Of a DNA stretch of 64,000 nucleotides, positions 1 to 13,014 are shown piece after piece. The notes under the pieces were generated by a model. The model saw only the letters and a list, made by a program, of their open reading frames with translations, ran no database searches and had not been told where the DNA came from. Position numbers and translations under genes: made by a program. Numbering within the stretch: the stretch's first letter is position 1; every line of letters begins with the position of its first letter. The DNA comes from Eretmocerus hayati (taxonomy: Eukaryota > Arthropoda > Insecta > Hymenoptera > Aphelinidae): NCBI GenBank assembly GCA_029851415.1, contig CM056741.1, positions 164,411,685 through 164,475,684 of the forward strand, read 5' to 3'.

Positions 1-761
1 TGACGTAGAAAACGACGTATTTTCCTGTGGGATGGATATAGATCTATACCTACATTCGCATTTGAATGGTTGTGCAGAAAGATATGAAAAAGCTATTTGA
101 TTTACAATCGTAATCATCATGTATACGTTGGAGCATAAAACTTTACTTGAAAATGGTCGTAATGTAAGAAAACTTGGTAGACTTTGAGAGAATCAACGAT
201 GAGTTTTACAATTTTAATCAATTTTGATAAGCTGTTTGAGGTATATTTCGTCGATAACCGTATAGATGAGCAAAACTGCACCCTCGAGGATTGAGAAAGA
301 TGAAATGTTTATACCCGGACGTTTCATTTTCAGGATTTAATCTTCCTCAACACCCGATAGCGGGAAAATGAAACAACTTTCTAAACAAGATTCAACTCGT
401 CAAATTGGCTCACAATATTAGTCCCGCCGTCAATTTTCTCATCCGCCCCCCTTCCCTATTATTACAGAATTTTTAATGAGTTGTGCTATCTCGGAAAAGC
501 TAGGATTTAGAGGAAGGTCATGGATTGAAATGAAAGCGTTCAAAATTTAAGAGTAGGCGTTCGTTATTGCACTCGACGTGCAAAATGTCACTCTGAAAAC
601 GTGAAGGCTCCCACGCGTACCACTTCTCTCATTTCTTATTCATGTGGCTTTTTCCGAAACTCGAGCCTCAGAATTCCTAATTTTCACCCATGGGTGACTC
701 GCAGGCTTTTCACATCGTACCCTCAATCCAAAGATAACAAGCCAAGTAGAGAATAGCTTAC

Positions 762-980
762 AGGAAGAAATGCGGATGATCTGCCGGGAAAACCTCCGTG
801 ACCCCCATATCCCATGTTAGATAGCATTTCTGGACTAAATCGGTTGAAAAGTCCTCCCCAAGCTTCTACTCCAATACTCAAACTGCTCGCGAGTGCGACC
901 AGTGCTATCAAAGCGCACGTACTCATCTTTCTAGACGAGTGCCGCTGCTGCTCGATACTTCCTACGTGGTTGCTGAACAT
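762..980 (-). CDS. small secreted glycine-rich peptide, one exon (partial)
   Basis: One exon runs from a TTTACAG acceptor (exon begins at 999) down to a GTAAGC donor (exon ends at 762). Two in-frame ATGs are possible, at 980 and 926. The second gives a clean signal peptide of about 22 residues (basic/polar start, Leu/Ala/Ile-rich core, Ser/Val-Glu-Ala end). The mature part begins WGGLFNRFSPEM and continues with a GYGGHGGFPGR segment before the splice site. The frame is also open upstream to the acceptor, so an earlier coding exon cannot be excluded. The rest of the protein lies below 762 and I could not place it. The short tryptophan/glycine-rich mature region would suit a secreted peptide, cuticle-associated or immune product, but I do not recognise the family and assign no function. 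Confidence 0.5.
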
Positions 981-1002
981 CTTAGTTATATCAAAGCTCC
1001 TG

Positions 1003-1879
1003 TAAACATAAAAAGTTAAGGACATATTGGTAAAGCTTCTAGATTGATATTATTGAATAATGTCACATTTTGCAACTCAAAATTCAGATTTAGACCCTGA
1101 CATGAATAGTGAGGGTAATGTTTAACCAACGATACTCACTCACCTATTGAGTAACGAATTATCACTAAAAATGAGAAAGTTATGTAAAATGCTAAGAGCA
1201 CGTCCGAAATTGATTCCAGGTTGCTCTGCTCCGGCCAAAATTTTGGGGAAAAATGTCAACAAAAATAAATTGATGTAATAGCCAAGAATGACTATGCATC
1301 AATTTATCTGGGCGAAAACAAATTTTTTATTAGTTTATGACGGAAATGGGCCAAATCTGCGTGGGGGAGTTTTCACGTCAAGTCCATTATTTTTGCGGGC
1401 GATTTTATGAGTAAAATGTCAGTTCCGTAGACTTAGAAGCTGTTCCCTGGATAAGGGTGATTCCCACGACTCGTTAAAATTCTGCCTACAGGAATAATGG
1501 AATTTGAATCTCTTTGCACGTATCCAGTGACGGCTCAGATAACTTTTCATGACTGAAATAGCACGTCATTTTTTTCGAGGGGATCTGTGGGAAGTGGAAA
1601 AGACATTCTGATACGGTCAAAAGTAGATTGTGCTAAGCTTTAATGTTCAAAATTGGAGGAAACCGTTCGAATGCTTTATCCAATATTTCACTGAAAAATT
1701 GACTCAACTACCATGTATTTCAGTGGAAAGTTGACTCAATTACCATGGGAATGAGCCTCCCAAGTTCACGTAGAATTTGCTAACTCGTCCAATGAGAGTA
1801 AAACTATTGGCGTTCTTGATACCTTTGTTGGCATCAAGAGCTCAAGGAAATGATGATTTTGCGAGCAAATCCGCTCAAA
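1003..1879. other. gene-free stretch with one small dyad
   Basis: No coding exon is recognised. A short imperfect palindrome lies at about 1265-1307 (arms AAATTGATG / CATCAATTT). About 1690-1745 carries a duplicated sentence of roughly 45 bp (two copies of a TTGACTCAA-CTACCATG motif). Nothing else stands out. Confidence 0.4.
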
Positions 1880-3000
1880 ATAGTGGATTTCACACCGAGA
1901 TCATGAGGTTGTAACTCGCTTCTGAGCGATTGGTTTTTGACTCATGCCTCAGGCGAGGATCGAAATAGTCGCTCGGAAGCGGGGATCCCCATGATCGAGG
2001 CATGCAATTTTGTAAGCACTCAAACATCGGAAAATTGCATAAAATACTTTTGCAGTGCATGCGCGAGTTTCGAGCAAGCAGGGAAGGAAGTATCTCATCT
2101 CTGTATTTTGCTTCGAATATGTGACGAAAATGATTTTTCGACACGCTGTGCGGAAAAGTGTCATTTCCGCACTGATTTCCTGTTTTCTCGCACAGCTTGT
2201 CGAAAAACACACTTCGATACACGGGCGTAAGAGCTATTTTTTGCATCCTCGTGTTGATCCCGACCTTCGTCTACGGCTCAGGCCGGAAACCCAACACTCG
2301 GACGCGAAAAGAAGTTTTCCCACCCTTCTATCGAAATGTACTATTGTAAGCTCAGCCAGCAAAAATCTAATAGAAACAATTTTTCCGGAGTTCTCAGAAG
2401 GAAAAATGGAGCTACCATTCGATTTGACGGCGTGCTTCACATAATAGTGCTTTTTGCAACCGACAAAGTTCATCTCGTCAGTGAGTTATCATTGCAATCT
2501 CAGGGCACGTATTCTAAATTTTGCGGTAAAATTTAGAATACGGCCCCAGGCTAGACACACTCATCTGGGTCGCGGCACATCGTTCGTGAGATCCAGACCT
2601 AAATCTACGTATTATTATGATTATGAACAAATTAAGGTCTTTTCGGTTTTCCGGCATTTATAGACGGAAGAAAAAGTTCGTCGGATCCGGGTGACCACTT
2701 TAGTAGTTGTACGCGTTTTTGTCCGTCGCGAAGTATGCGTGTCTGGCGATAAAAACACGATAGTATACATCTATAGGGTTTAATAGTACATTTCGATACA
2801 AGGGTGGAAAAACTTTTTTTCGCGTCCAAGTGTTGGGTCTCCGGCCTGAGCCGTAGGCGAAGGTTGGAATAAACACGAGGATGCGAAAAAGAAGTTTTGC
2901 ACCCGTGTATTGAACACTATTTTTTGACAAGCTGTGAGAGAAAGTGGACAACCAGTGCAAAAAAGTTACTTTCTTGCACAGTGTGAGAAAGTAACTTTTA
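1880..3000. repeat. hairpin repeat family, locus 1
   Basis: This block is a member of a repeat family that also occurs near 13.0 kb and at 53.9-56.2 kb. Diagnostic modules are TTTCGATACAAGGGTGGAAA, GCCTGAGCCGTAGGCGAAGG, CACGAGGATGCG and a GACAAGCTGTG module. The module order at about 2152-2345 is repeated in inverse orientation at about 2783-2995, so the two halves could fold on each other around a spacer of roughly 440 bp. Within the spacer, 2508-2542 is a perfect 15-bp-stem palindrome (arms CGTATTCTAAATTTT). Short ORFs on both strands here shift frame between copies and resemble no protein. Most likely a non-autonomous mobile element or decayed composite of several. Confidence 0.7.
2508..2542. 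repeat. perfect short palindrome
   Basis: A perfect inverted repeat with 15-bp arms and a GCGGT spacer, lying between the two inverse halves of the surrounding repeat. It may be the internal end of an element or a cruciform-prone site. Confidence 0.7.
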
Positions 3001-4102
3001 ACAATGAAGCCGGGGAAGTCAAATCATGAGCGGGTAACCCCACGTAAATGATGAAAATGGGGTCTTTTGAATCTTCCCCGGACTGATACAATCAAGGCTA
3101 GGAAAAAATACCACTCGTTCCAGATCGTACGATTATTGAGAACTATGCCTGAGAATTTTCTCCATTGAGGTATCACTGCAAGAAACACGCCCAGGCCCGG
3201 GTGACCAGAATGTTAACGAGGCGTGGGAATAACCCATAACCGACGGGACAAACACACACAAAAAATGAAACCATACTTATCCTTACGTTCTATGACCAAT
3301 TATCAATCTGATGCAGAAATGAATGAAAAAAGTCGGCAAAGACATAGGATGCTCAATTTTCCACATTTGGATTTTCTGGTCCAAAGCGTGAAAGTTTCCA
3401 CAAGGTTACTCATAAATTTGTGGGACATGAACTCGATGTGTGCAACAGTTTTGAACGATGAAAAGAGTCCAATACAATCAGTGCCATACATCCGTAAGAC
3501 TTTTCAATTTTCTAATTACTATCGTTTTACTTGGCACTTAGCAACACTTTGAGAAGTTAAACATAATTGAGCTAATTGGTGGTTTCTTTTACGATCATTC
3601 AATCTCCGGAAGTTTCAAACTTTTGGATGTCCAGAACTAAAAAATATAAAATGCACCAATCGCGGCTTATATTGCTGAATTTCTTCATGCCCCCAATGAA
3701 ATTTAAATAATTCCATGATAAACATTAAGAAAGATGCAATCAGCTACGAAACATCCAAAGCTCTCATTTAAGATGTTCTTGAGTGACTTTTAAAGAAGAT
3801 AATTGTGACCTTGCCATTGAAAAAGAGAGATGCATAGCCGACGTGAGATAACGAGCTCTTTCATATACTTAATTTAGGAACGAATAATTTTATTTTCTAC
3901 TGAACCAACCACAAGAATAGTGAAACTGTATAGAAATGTAAATCTTTTGGATATTACTTAAAGTCATTCTTTCCACATATTCGGATTTCCAAAAATCATT
4001 GAACGACATTCGTGAAAAGTACACTCATTAATGTTTTGTCAGCTGATTCCTCACAGTTTTCTTTATTGAGCCCAAGTTCTATCTGGACCTTCTCAAGAGA
4101 TC
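3001..4102. other. gene-free stretch
   Basis: AT-rich sequence. The only open frame above 100 codons (3223-3552, plus) has no recognisable domain, an unremarkable composition and no splice context. I see nothing else. Confidence 0.35.
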
Positions 4103-5051
4103 ATATCGACGCCTCTTACGAAGATAAACACCTGTTTTCTTGTGACTGACGAAGATTAACGTTTATTCGTTGTGAACACGAATATTAACGGATTCTTCTT
4201 AGGTCCACGAAAACTAACACTTACTCCTTAGGGACACGAAGATTAACGCATTCTCGTTAAGTCCACGAAGACTAACACTTACTCCTTAGGGGCACGAAGA
4301 CTAACACTTACTGCTCAACGGCCCATGAAACTAGCACACTCTCTTGAACGGTATGAAGACTATAACACACTTGCACACGTCCTCGTCCAAAGGGACGGAG
4401 ACCAAGTATTTCGTCTTAGGGCCACGAAAAAAAAACACATTCTCATTAGCGGCACAAAAATTAACGCATCGGTAGACTTCATTCATAGAGGGACGGAGAC
4501 AATAAGTATTTCGTCTTAAGTCCACGAAAAGTAACACATTTTTCTCTACGCCACGAAGACTAACACATTCTTCTCGATGGAATGAAAAACAACACATTCT
4601 CTTTGACGTGACGATGAACGGTAAGTGATTGTGTTAGCCTTCGTTCCGCTAAGAAGAATATGTTACTTTTCGTGGGCTTAAGACGAAGTACTTATAATCT
4701 CCGTCCCTCTAAGAATGGAGTCTACGAATGTGTTAGTCTTCGTGGCGTAAAGGAAAATGTGTTACTTTTCGTGGCCTTAAGACGGAATACTTATAGTCTT
4801 CGTCCGGTCAAGAAAAAAAATGCGCGAATGTGTTAATCTTCGTGCAGTTTGAGGAGTAAGTGTTACTCTTCGTGGTCTTAAGCAGTAAGAGATGATCTTC
4901 GTGGCGCTGAGGCGTAAGTGTTGTTCTTCGTGGCGTAAACAGTAAGTGTTAATCTTCGTGGCCGTAACAAAGCAAATGCTAATCTTCGGCCACCGTGTTT
5001 TTCTTCGTGGGCGTTAGCGGATGTGTTTATCTTCGTAAGAGGCGTCGATAT
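4103..5051. mobile_element. foldback element with internal tandem repeats
   Basis: The two ends are exact inverted copies (ATATCGACGCC and onward for about 27 bp). Both arms are built from degenerate tandem units of about 30 bp around CCACGAAGACTAACAC (left arm, to about 4615) and its complement GTGTTAGTCTTCGTGG (right arm, from about 4625). The whole 0.95-kb unit can fold into one long imperfect hairpin. The termini can be read as TCGACGCC...GGCGTCGA flanked by TA on both sides (4104-4105 and 5049-5050), which would suit a TA target duplication, but the palindromic end makes this ambiguous. No transposase is encoded. The architecture is that of foldback elements or hairpin MITEs. Confidence 0.75.
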
Positions 5052-5396
5052 TCTATCTGTAGGTCAACTATAGAACTTTTTAAGCTTCGATACAGCCAAA
5101 AATAGTTCAATATCTTTCTTTACTTTGACAGGAAGCTCAATCTTATGTGCCTTTCGAAATCCAAACCCTCTAAAAATTCAAAAATAATTTCCCAATTTAT
5201 ACCTTAAGGTATGAATGAGTGAATAAAATATGCTGCTGAAAAATATTAGCAGAATGCTTTCTCAAAGCGATATCTGCTAATTATTAGGGTGAATTCAGGG
5301 ATTAATCTCACAACCACTGTCATACATGGAAACCATGGACTACTCTATTTCTACTGAATTCCACAATCATCAATTCACATTATTCTCTGATATATT

Positions 5397-5524
5397 CCCT
5401 GGTAGAAATTTATCCTAATGTAACACATTATTAGCCATAAAATGGCCATTTTCAGCCAAAATTGGCCAAAAATAGCCATTTTATGTCTGTTAATGTGTTA
5501 CATCGAAGTAAATTCCTACCAGGG
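5397..5524. mobile_element. short hairpin MITE-like element
   Basis: A 128-bp near-complete palindrome. It begins CCCTGGTAG and ends CTACCAGGG, with matching inner arms (TAATGTAACACATTA / TAATGTGTTAC) and AAAATGGCCATTTT-type sequence near the centre. No coding capacity. Size and terminal inverted repeats fit a MITE; no clear target duplication is visible. Confidence 0.65.
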
Positions 5525-8500
5525 TTCGTGCTGAATCATTATCAAAATATATCTGAGTAGTGCTTCCAGTGAACTTTCAATATTACTGTCTTCTGGTCTA
5601 ACCGACGGACGAGATACTCATTTTTCCTTCCCCTTGTAAATGCGTATGTGTATTTTATTCTTTATGCGTCAATGTCTTTTCTGTACCGCTCATCTCATCA
5701 AGTTGATCTTTTTGAAGAGTAGTCGATCATCACCCAAATATAAATCAGTAATTTTCCAGTTCTCCTTTTGCAGTCGCGTGTCCGATTAATATGGGTTTGT
5801 TGCACTAAAATTGCTAAAATTTCGTTTTATTACACCAGAACATCTAACTCCACCACGGTCTTACAAGAATCCATTTGACATAAAATAGGGTTTTTTCGGT
5901 ATCCCTCTCCGATAATGACTTCAGGGGGGTTTGGGGCATCAAAACTAAGGTTTTTTGTAGCAAGGTCTATAGTTTGGTTGAGGCAGAATTTTGAGTTGGT
6001 TTATAGATAATAATCAGAATGGAGTTTTTGGAGGGAATTTTCGTCTTTCTCAAAAATTCGGGTTTATGGAGATCAAATGGAATTTCGGTATTACCCAATC
6101 GATAATAGTTGCCGAGTTGTGGGAATATTGTTTGAGTCGAAATATCCATTCCGTCCCCCTCCTCAACCTCTCAAACTTGGAATATCTTCATGTGGCTTCA
6201 GTTTTGGGATACGTAGCTGTAAGTACTTCCTTTTTGCGTCTAAACGAGTAGAAATCGAGTGCTGTAACCCAAATCACTCCTCGTGCCGATTTTGGCCCCA
6301 AAAATCTCACTTTCGGCGGAATCACCCATATAAGCACACAATTTTAGCAATTTTACCTCAAAAAACCTCTTAACCTTTGATTGGGAGAGGTGACATGCCA
6401 AATCACTGGTCTCGTCTCTAAGTGATCCTTACTAAGCCTTAGGTTTATAATGGGAAGGCAGAAATGGATAAAGTGGAGGGTAGGAGAGAAAGCGTGTCGG
6501 GATGAAAACAACACACACATACACAGGCAAAGAGAAAGAAAGATGAGTCCCTCGAAGGTTTTGCAGGCCTTTGGGAGGAAAAGTGTCACTTACAATCGTT
6601 GGATTTTGACCAGAGGAACAAATTGGTTGAAGCATTATTGTAATAAGAGGAATTTTGTCGAAGGAAATATTGAATTCAATTGAAAAATTGGCCAAAAACT
6701 CCCTGGACCAAAAACAAACCTTCCCCTTTAGAGGAAGCAATACTAAAAAATGGCGCTTTTTGATTTCGAACTCATCGCTGAAGAAGATAAGAACGTCTCC
6801 ACCGGAAGAACTCACGCTTAACTTTAAAATGTCTAACTGCTGAAGTATTTTCCAGGGCATATGACATATTTTTAATAATATCACATTGGTACGGAATTGA
6901 GTAAGTTTGGATAAATGAGATGAAGTTATGAGCATCATTGTATGTTTTATCCAACCAAAAGTTCATAGTATTCATAACATTCAACAACGACACGCTCAAA
7001 CCGTTATGTTCCAAAACTTGGTAATGTGTTGTTAAAATGAGATCGCAAGCGAGAGATTAGTTTCGAAACAGTACCCTCGAGTCTGATAAAATAATAGTCG
7101 AGCATCAAATTCCTTATCTCTAGACATTAAAATGTTAAACTCAAACTTTGTAGGGGGTACAATACCTGGTCTGTGTGAATTCTTGCACGAGTTGTGTCAA
7201 CATAGCTCTCCTAAAGGTGCTAACATTTACTTTCTACTTTTGCATTCAGACTATATCCCCAAGCAACTTTTCTCTCGACTTTTCTTAGCCAAGATAATTG
7301 TACTCCAAACTCGCCTTGGCCTTTTAGCCACAAGCAAGACTCTTTTACTGGCGAGAGTGGTGCATTAGGATTTGAAACTTTGAATAAAAGCGATTCAACT
7401 ATATGATTTTGGATGAAGAAGAAAGACATGATAATCTTGTCAAATTCTTTTGATTGAATTTGGCAGAAAAACTCACAAATGACTATCTATAGGTATTGAG
7501 ATCCTCGAGAAAATATATTCTACTAGTCTTTGTGAATATCTCTGTGAGTGATGAAAGCAAGGTCGAGGTAGTCAATGGAATACTAGTTTCAGTAGTGTTT
7601 GCTAAGAACGAGTGATATGCTTGAAAATTCTCGCTAAATTGACTCTTATCTTTCGTTTGATGAAATATAAGTGCTTATCCTCGGATGACTCGATAGGCAA
7701 CTTGTATTTTTCTAAAGGAAATCAAAGGTATCGATGTATTTTTCCGCGTTCTTTTCCCTAGCAAAACCAACACTCTTTCGATCCATGGTCTTCTCAAATG
7801 TTATTATCGAAAAAAGAGTCAATATGACAGTTTCCCCTTTTTCCGGCTCTACAAATTGGCGCGGCGTAGCGCGCATTTGAGCGCCGCGCCGGAAATACAA
7901 GTACATTGTATTTCATGGTATCATAAAATTTTACAGATATAAAAAGACCACAGGACAAATTGTGCACGGTGAGCCCGTGCATTTTGGAAAGCAATTTTGT
8001 CTCAAATTCTAAGTTTTTAATCGTTTCCCAATAAAAGCCAATATGATTTAGTCCAACTCTACGCGAACGATTTTTCTTTTAGAAAATATTTGCCGAATTG
8101 CGATATCCTATTATATTTGACATTTTTGAATACCAACTCAAGACTGTATAACTCAAACCGTTTGGCTGTGAAATTGATTCTGGTAGAAAATGACGAGCCC
8201 GTGTCATGTTTCGAGTCATCATATTGCAGGTATCGATGATTGGTAATAGATACTTCCGTATGCATGTAAATTAGAACGATTATATCAGAAAAGTTGAATA
8301 ACCCATCTTGGAATATTTGTAACTGAGATTCGCCGTTGACACCTCTTTAACCCTCAATTATCGAAGCTTTCGACTTGTATCATAAGTAGATGAGTGGTAA
8401 GCTTATTTTTGTATCATAATCACTTCATGGGTTGATGTGCGCTTATGGGACAGTGATTTTTATCCGATGAATGCCTTTGAAAAGGTTTTTTCATTCCAAA

Positions 8501-9859
8501 AAAGTCGTCTACGAAAAGCCTATTGACGTAGATTTTTACCGGGAACCTTGCCAACGCTTACGAGAAATCAATATCACCTTCATACCCTGATCGAATCGAA
8601 GATTTCCCACGTGAGCGCTTAAAAGTGTATTAAAGAGTCATGAGTGGTAGGGCTGCACAATCTATAAAAGTAACATTCGATCAATTTTTTTATCGTCAGA
8701 GACTTGCTGCTCAACAAGGTGCACTTGCTGCGCGAAAAGGTTATGAAAAAAATCGTAAAACAAAATTTTCAACATCGATCTATATTTTTATATCGTATCT
8801 ATCCCATCCGTTTTTGGAACTAACATTTGGAAGATCTGAAATATCAATCATTACAATTTATCGCAAAATCCGGGTTTCTCCCCAAAATCAATAAAGTGAC
8901 CGACTCTTCGATCACACTGTTGGATGAACTGATCCGATTTTTTTGAAAGAAGGACTTTTTTCGGCAATTTTTTGGAACTCTTCTACGTTGGAATCGCGCC
9001 ATATCAAATATTCATCATTCGTCAAAGAATTTCGGGACTACTTATTCCTATCTTTCCTTGCGCTGAGTCCGCGACGAGTTCACTGTGGTATGTTTGCACA
9101 TGGGATTGAAATACCCCATTGTGGCTAAAATTCAATGAGTGCGGTTGATCGATATTCTTGAATTCAAAATTTACCAAAATCGGAAGAGATCATTCGACGA
9201 TGTGGGGAAAAATCTATAGAAATGGTCAATTTAAGAGCGATGCTATGAAAACTGAGGTCTGCCGGGATGTAGATAAAATGCCGAATTCATGTATGAGATG
9301 TTGATAATCATTAAAATCTTGTTCATGTAACATGAATTTTTTTCTAAAATATCATCCAAGCTCAACAGCTTCCGGGTCATCAAATTGACTTTCTTTACAA
9401 TATCGTTCTTCATTCAGAATGCTCAACTGGCATCATTCGAATCATACATTATAGGAAATAAAAGAACCACGAATTGGTTCAGTTACCATTATTGTACAAG
9501 TTAGTGAGAATTACAAAGATTCTAACTTTTTCAACTTGATTCGGCAATGCTCAAAATTGGTCTCTTAGCTCATAGCCTCATTAAAATTTATACGAAATAT
9601 TGAAATTTGTACTATGTCAGTAATCTACAGGTTTCGGGTCTAAACTCAACTTTCATGTTCCTCGTTTCAGAATGCATGACTTTTTTACAAGCTTGGATAT
9701 GAATGTCTTCGACTTTGAATTTTCGGGGTTACTGAACACGAATTCGATGGTCACAAAAGTAAATTGTGCGCTCCAGAAGTGGTACGTTAAGTTGAGAGTG
9801 TGGTTTTTTATGGACAAAACTACTTTGTCACGATTTGAAAATCCACCTTACTGAAATCA
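5525..9859. other. gene-free stretch, mostly anonymous
   Basis: No gene is recognised. A GC-rich dyad (GGCGCGGCG / CGCCGCGCC, 7858-7890) stands out against the AT-rich surroundings. A TAAAATTGCTAAAATT word occurs near 5806 and again, in opposite orientation, near 6340, hinting at an old element between them. Small open frames (7132, 8640, 9672 and others) show no domains. Confidence 0.35.
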
Positions 9860-10090
9860 CCATTTTTGATCTCGATTTCTGAAGGGCGCCGGATTCCCCA
9901 ACCTCGAAAACTCCCGAGTCCACATTACAGAAGACGGAATGTGATAGGAATTCTGTTTTCACACCTCATGGATATGAAAATCCGCTATATAGGATCCGCC
10001 ATTTTGAATTTGGATTTTCTAAGGGCGTATATGGACTCTCCGACCCCAATAACTCCCGCTGAAAGAATTTTAGCTCGATTCAAGCATGTT
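9860..10090 (+). repeat. degenerate direct duplication, about 130-140 bp
   Basis: Two successive passages share the order CCATTTTTGA/CCATTTTGAA, GATTTTCTAAGGGCG-type, then CTCCCG. The first begins near 9860 and the second near 9995. They look like two diverged copies of one repeat unit. No coding meaning is evident. Confidence 0.4.
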
Positions 10091-13014
10091 TACGATTTTA
10101 TTTCTGGAAGTGTTGACCTACAATAAGCATGAATCTCATGAAATTCCACATTTTCCAATCGCTCTTCTACCATAACAACAATAAATTATCGAAAATTAGA
10201 TTCAAACTCTTTCCAAGAGAATTATTTCAGCTTTTTGCGCTATCACGCGTCTTTTAGAATGCAATGAGTTGAAAGTTACTCAAAAAATGGTTAGGGTGAG
10301 CATACTCGTTCTAGGGCGCAAAATAAACACGTTATAGGCAGGAGGGGCAATCAGATATGAGATCTTAGGATACAGTGATCTTCAAATTAAGGGTAAAGTG
10401 AGTGATCTTTACTATTTGAACGATCAAGATCTACGTGAAAATGATGGTCTGCACAATTCCAAGGAGGCTAAAGCTAAGGTATCGAAATCTTGAGAGCTTG
10501 ATTTAAAGAGTAAGTACGCTGATGTAATATCGCAAGATTGTCAGGAATTTCTTTTTCCATAAAGATGATATGTATATGAAGAAAACCTGCATGCAGAAAG
10601 GAGTAGCAAAGTTCTTTAAGCCATACGCTTCATTTTTCGGCTTACAGAACATAATCTACAACCATTCTCAATTTTTTTAACAAACATTTTGAAATTTCGC
10701 AGAGAAAATATTCGCGTTCTTTGATGTTTTAGCAAAATGACTAAGTGCAAAATTCCCAGAAACCAGCTAAATGTTAATAAAAGTCTCACATCACCTCGTC
10801 TAATGCAAAGCTGAGATACGTTTGAACTTCTTCCTGCGTAGGAGCTAAGAGAGGCAAAAGATGAAAATGTTAGTGGAAGAACTTGAAATTCAGTGCCTCA
10901 TGCATTATGCACATCAGACAAAGGAAACTTTCTCACACACCTCTCCTTTTTCCGCCATACTATCTACCGCTGACTTAACATTTGAAAATATTCACCATCC
11001 CGAAATTTTCTTTGCAATATCATAGCTCATCATTTTCTGCATTCCAAAAAGTCGTCAATTCTTACTAGGTATTTGATAGGATAATGATTTACTTAGAGTT
11101 GAATTCACTATATTATACTTGAAGTCGAGTATCTTGATTTTAAAATATTTTACTCGCATTAGTGAAAGCTAGACGGAAAAAGACCAGGAATGAGGCGAGA
11201 GCAAAAGCCAAGTGTGTAGGATTCTCATACGGTAGAGAGAATAACTGAGCCTTTTGCTAATCCGACACGTAGCAGGATTCGAGCGCAAGAGGTGTAGATT
11301 ATCAAGAGCTTGGCTCTAGATGAAACTCGGAGTTGGGAAAAAGCAGTCCGTACTTATGCTAGCGGAATTCTAAGCCTATAAGAAATTCCATTACTGAGTA
11401 AGTTGTAATTGAAGCCACGAGCAGTGAAATTAAATGAAAACTTTTAGCACGAAATTTCTTGGATTTGCAAAAGATGTATCCAATAGTATTTCCAATATTC
11501 AAGATCAAATATTCATTTTCAAATATCTACAAAAATTGCCTTTGAAAAAGATTTGAATAGCTTCGGGACGAATATGTCGACCTAAGAAAGCAAAAAACTT
11601 CCATTCGTCTGATTATTATGTTTTTCGGACGATAATGCATTGTAATATTCCAAAATGATGTAGTAAGAGAGTAGGTGATAAAAATAGATCAGTTTGTATT
11701 GCACCAAACTCATCGCAATTCTTCAATATTTTAGAAACTGATTCCCCTATTTTTGGCCCACGCCATATTTTTATTAGTACAAATTTATCATTATCGTTGC
11801 GTTTGACAAAATCCTCATCGAAATTCATGGTTCAGTACTTGTGAGATTTTAAAATCTGCATATGTATGATTCGCCGCATTAGTAATGGAACAGGCAATGC
11901 TCATCCCTCGTGATATTTTTCTGTTTAAATGAACTTGGAACGCTCTAATTCACTTTTTAAGATCAGAATCACACAGGTCTCACTCCACAAATGGATTGCA
12001 GACAGATTTCAACCATCATAATTGATAAAAAAAGGACAATTTATGATTTGAATTAATTTTTTGAGACATTTTATTCATTGATGTGAACTACACTTTCATC
12101 ATTCGTGCAATGCGTAGATCCATCACCTTGAATCTTCCAATTCCTGTCATTATTGATGTACACGGAAGACGGGTTCCAATACGTAAATTATGTGAATCGA
12201 TCATGCATCTGGCTGCAGAGCTACAAACTGTAATCAAAGTCCAATCACGTTATGTATTGATCCCGGCCGGTGTTGCGTATGTCGGATATTATATGAATGG
12301 ACGTTGGAAGCTTCTCTAATACTGTGGCTACATCGAAAAGTTATTTCCATTTCAACGTGGGTAATGTCCGAGGGCGTTATCGAAGCTTCATAATTTTTTC
12401 TTTGAGTAAAATTGAATTGATTACACCTTTCACTATCCAATGACAAAGATAAAGACAGTTATATGAATGAGATTCTCATTAAACTTTTTTAGAGAATAGC
12501 ATCCGTGTTTAATTTTCTCCGATGATCCATTTGTATGTCTGAGAAAAATCATCAAATCTCATTTTCAGTAGAGCATTTATCATTAGTTTCTCGAAATATG
12601 TTTGATCAAAATACCCATGAAGTGATAATGATCGTATTGAAATTTCGATGCAAGGTTTTTCTAGTTAAGATGTAAAATTATCATTGGTTGATTTTTGATC
12701 GTTTTTCCAAAGTCCTAGCGATCAATTTCACTATGTGTTTGGATCGTCAGCTGCTTCAGCGATGACGAATGATATTACAATACTCCTACCAACAACAAGT
12801 CTGATGGGCTATTACTTCGTGAAATTTCATATCCTGCAGTAATAACTTTATTGAGAAGAATTCTTGTAGCGATATTTTTCGGTCCAAGACGAAGATGAGA
12901 GTCAGAATTACTACAAGAATACAAAGACCACTTTACCCAAGTGTCGGGCATTATATTAGCCCGGTTAAGAAAGAAAATTGTTTGACTGTAAGAAAATGAC
13001 ACATTCTCGGAGTA
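10091..13014. other. gene-free stretch
   Basis: No exon is recognised. An open frame at 12083-12319 (plus, begins at a GTG, about 78 codons) has a plausible amino-acid composition but no start codon in context, no recognised domain and no partner exon. Confidence 0.3.

Noticed and set aside
8640..8894. Plus-strand open frame starting MSGRAAQ
   Set aside because: The first 40 codons look protein-like, but the rest is AT-driven sequence and no family or splice structure is visible.
12083..12319. Plus-strand open frame of about 78 codons
   Set aside because: It begins at GTG, not ATG, no domain is recognised, and there is no partner exon. The composition is plausible for a protein, so it is noted, but I cannot support a gene.
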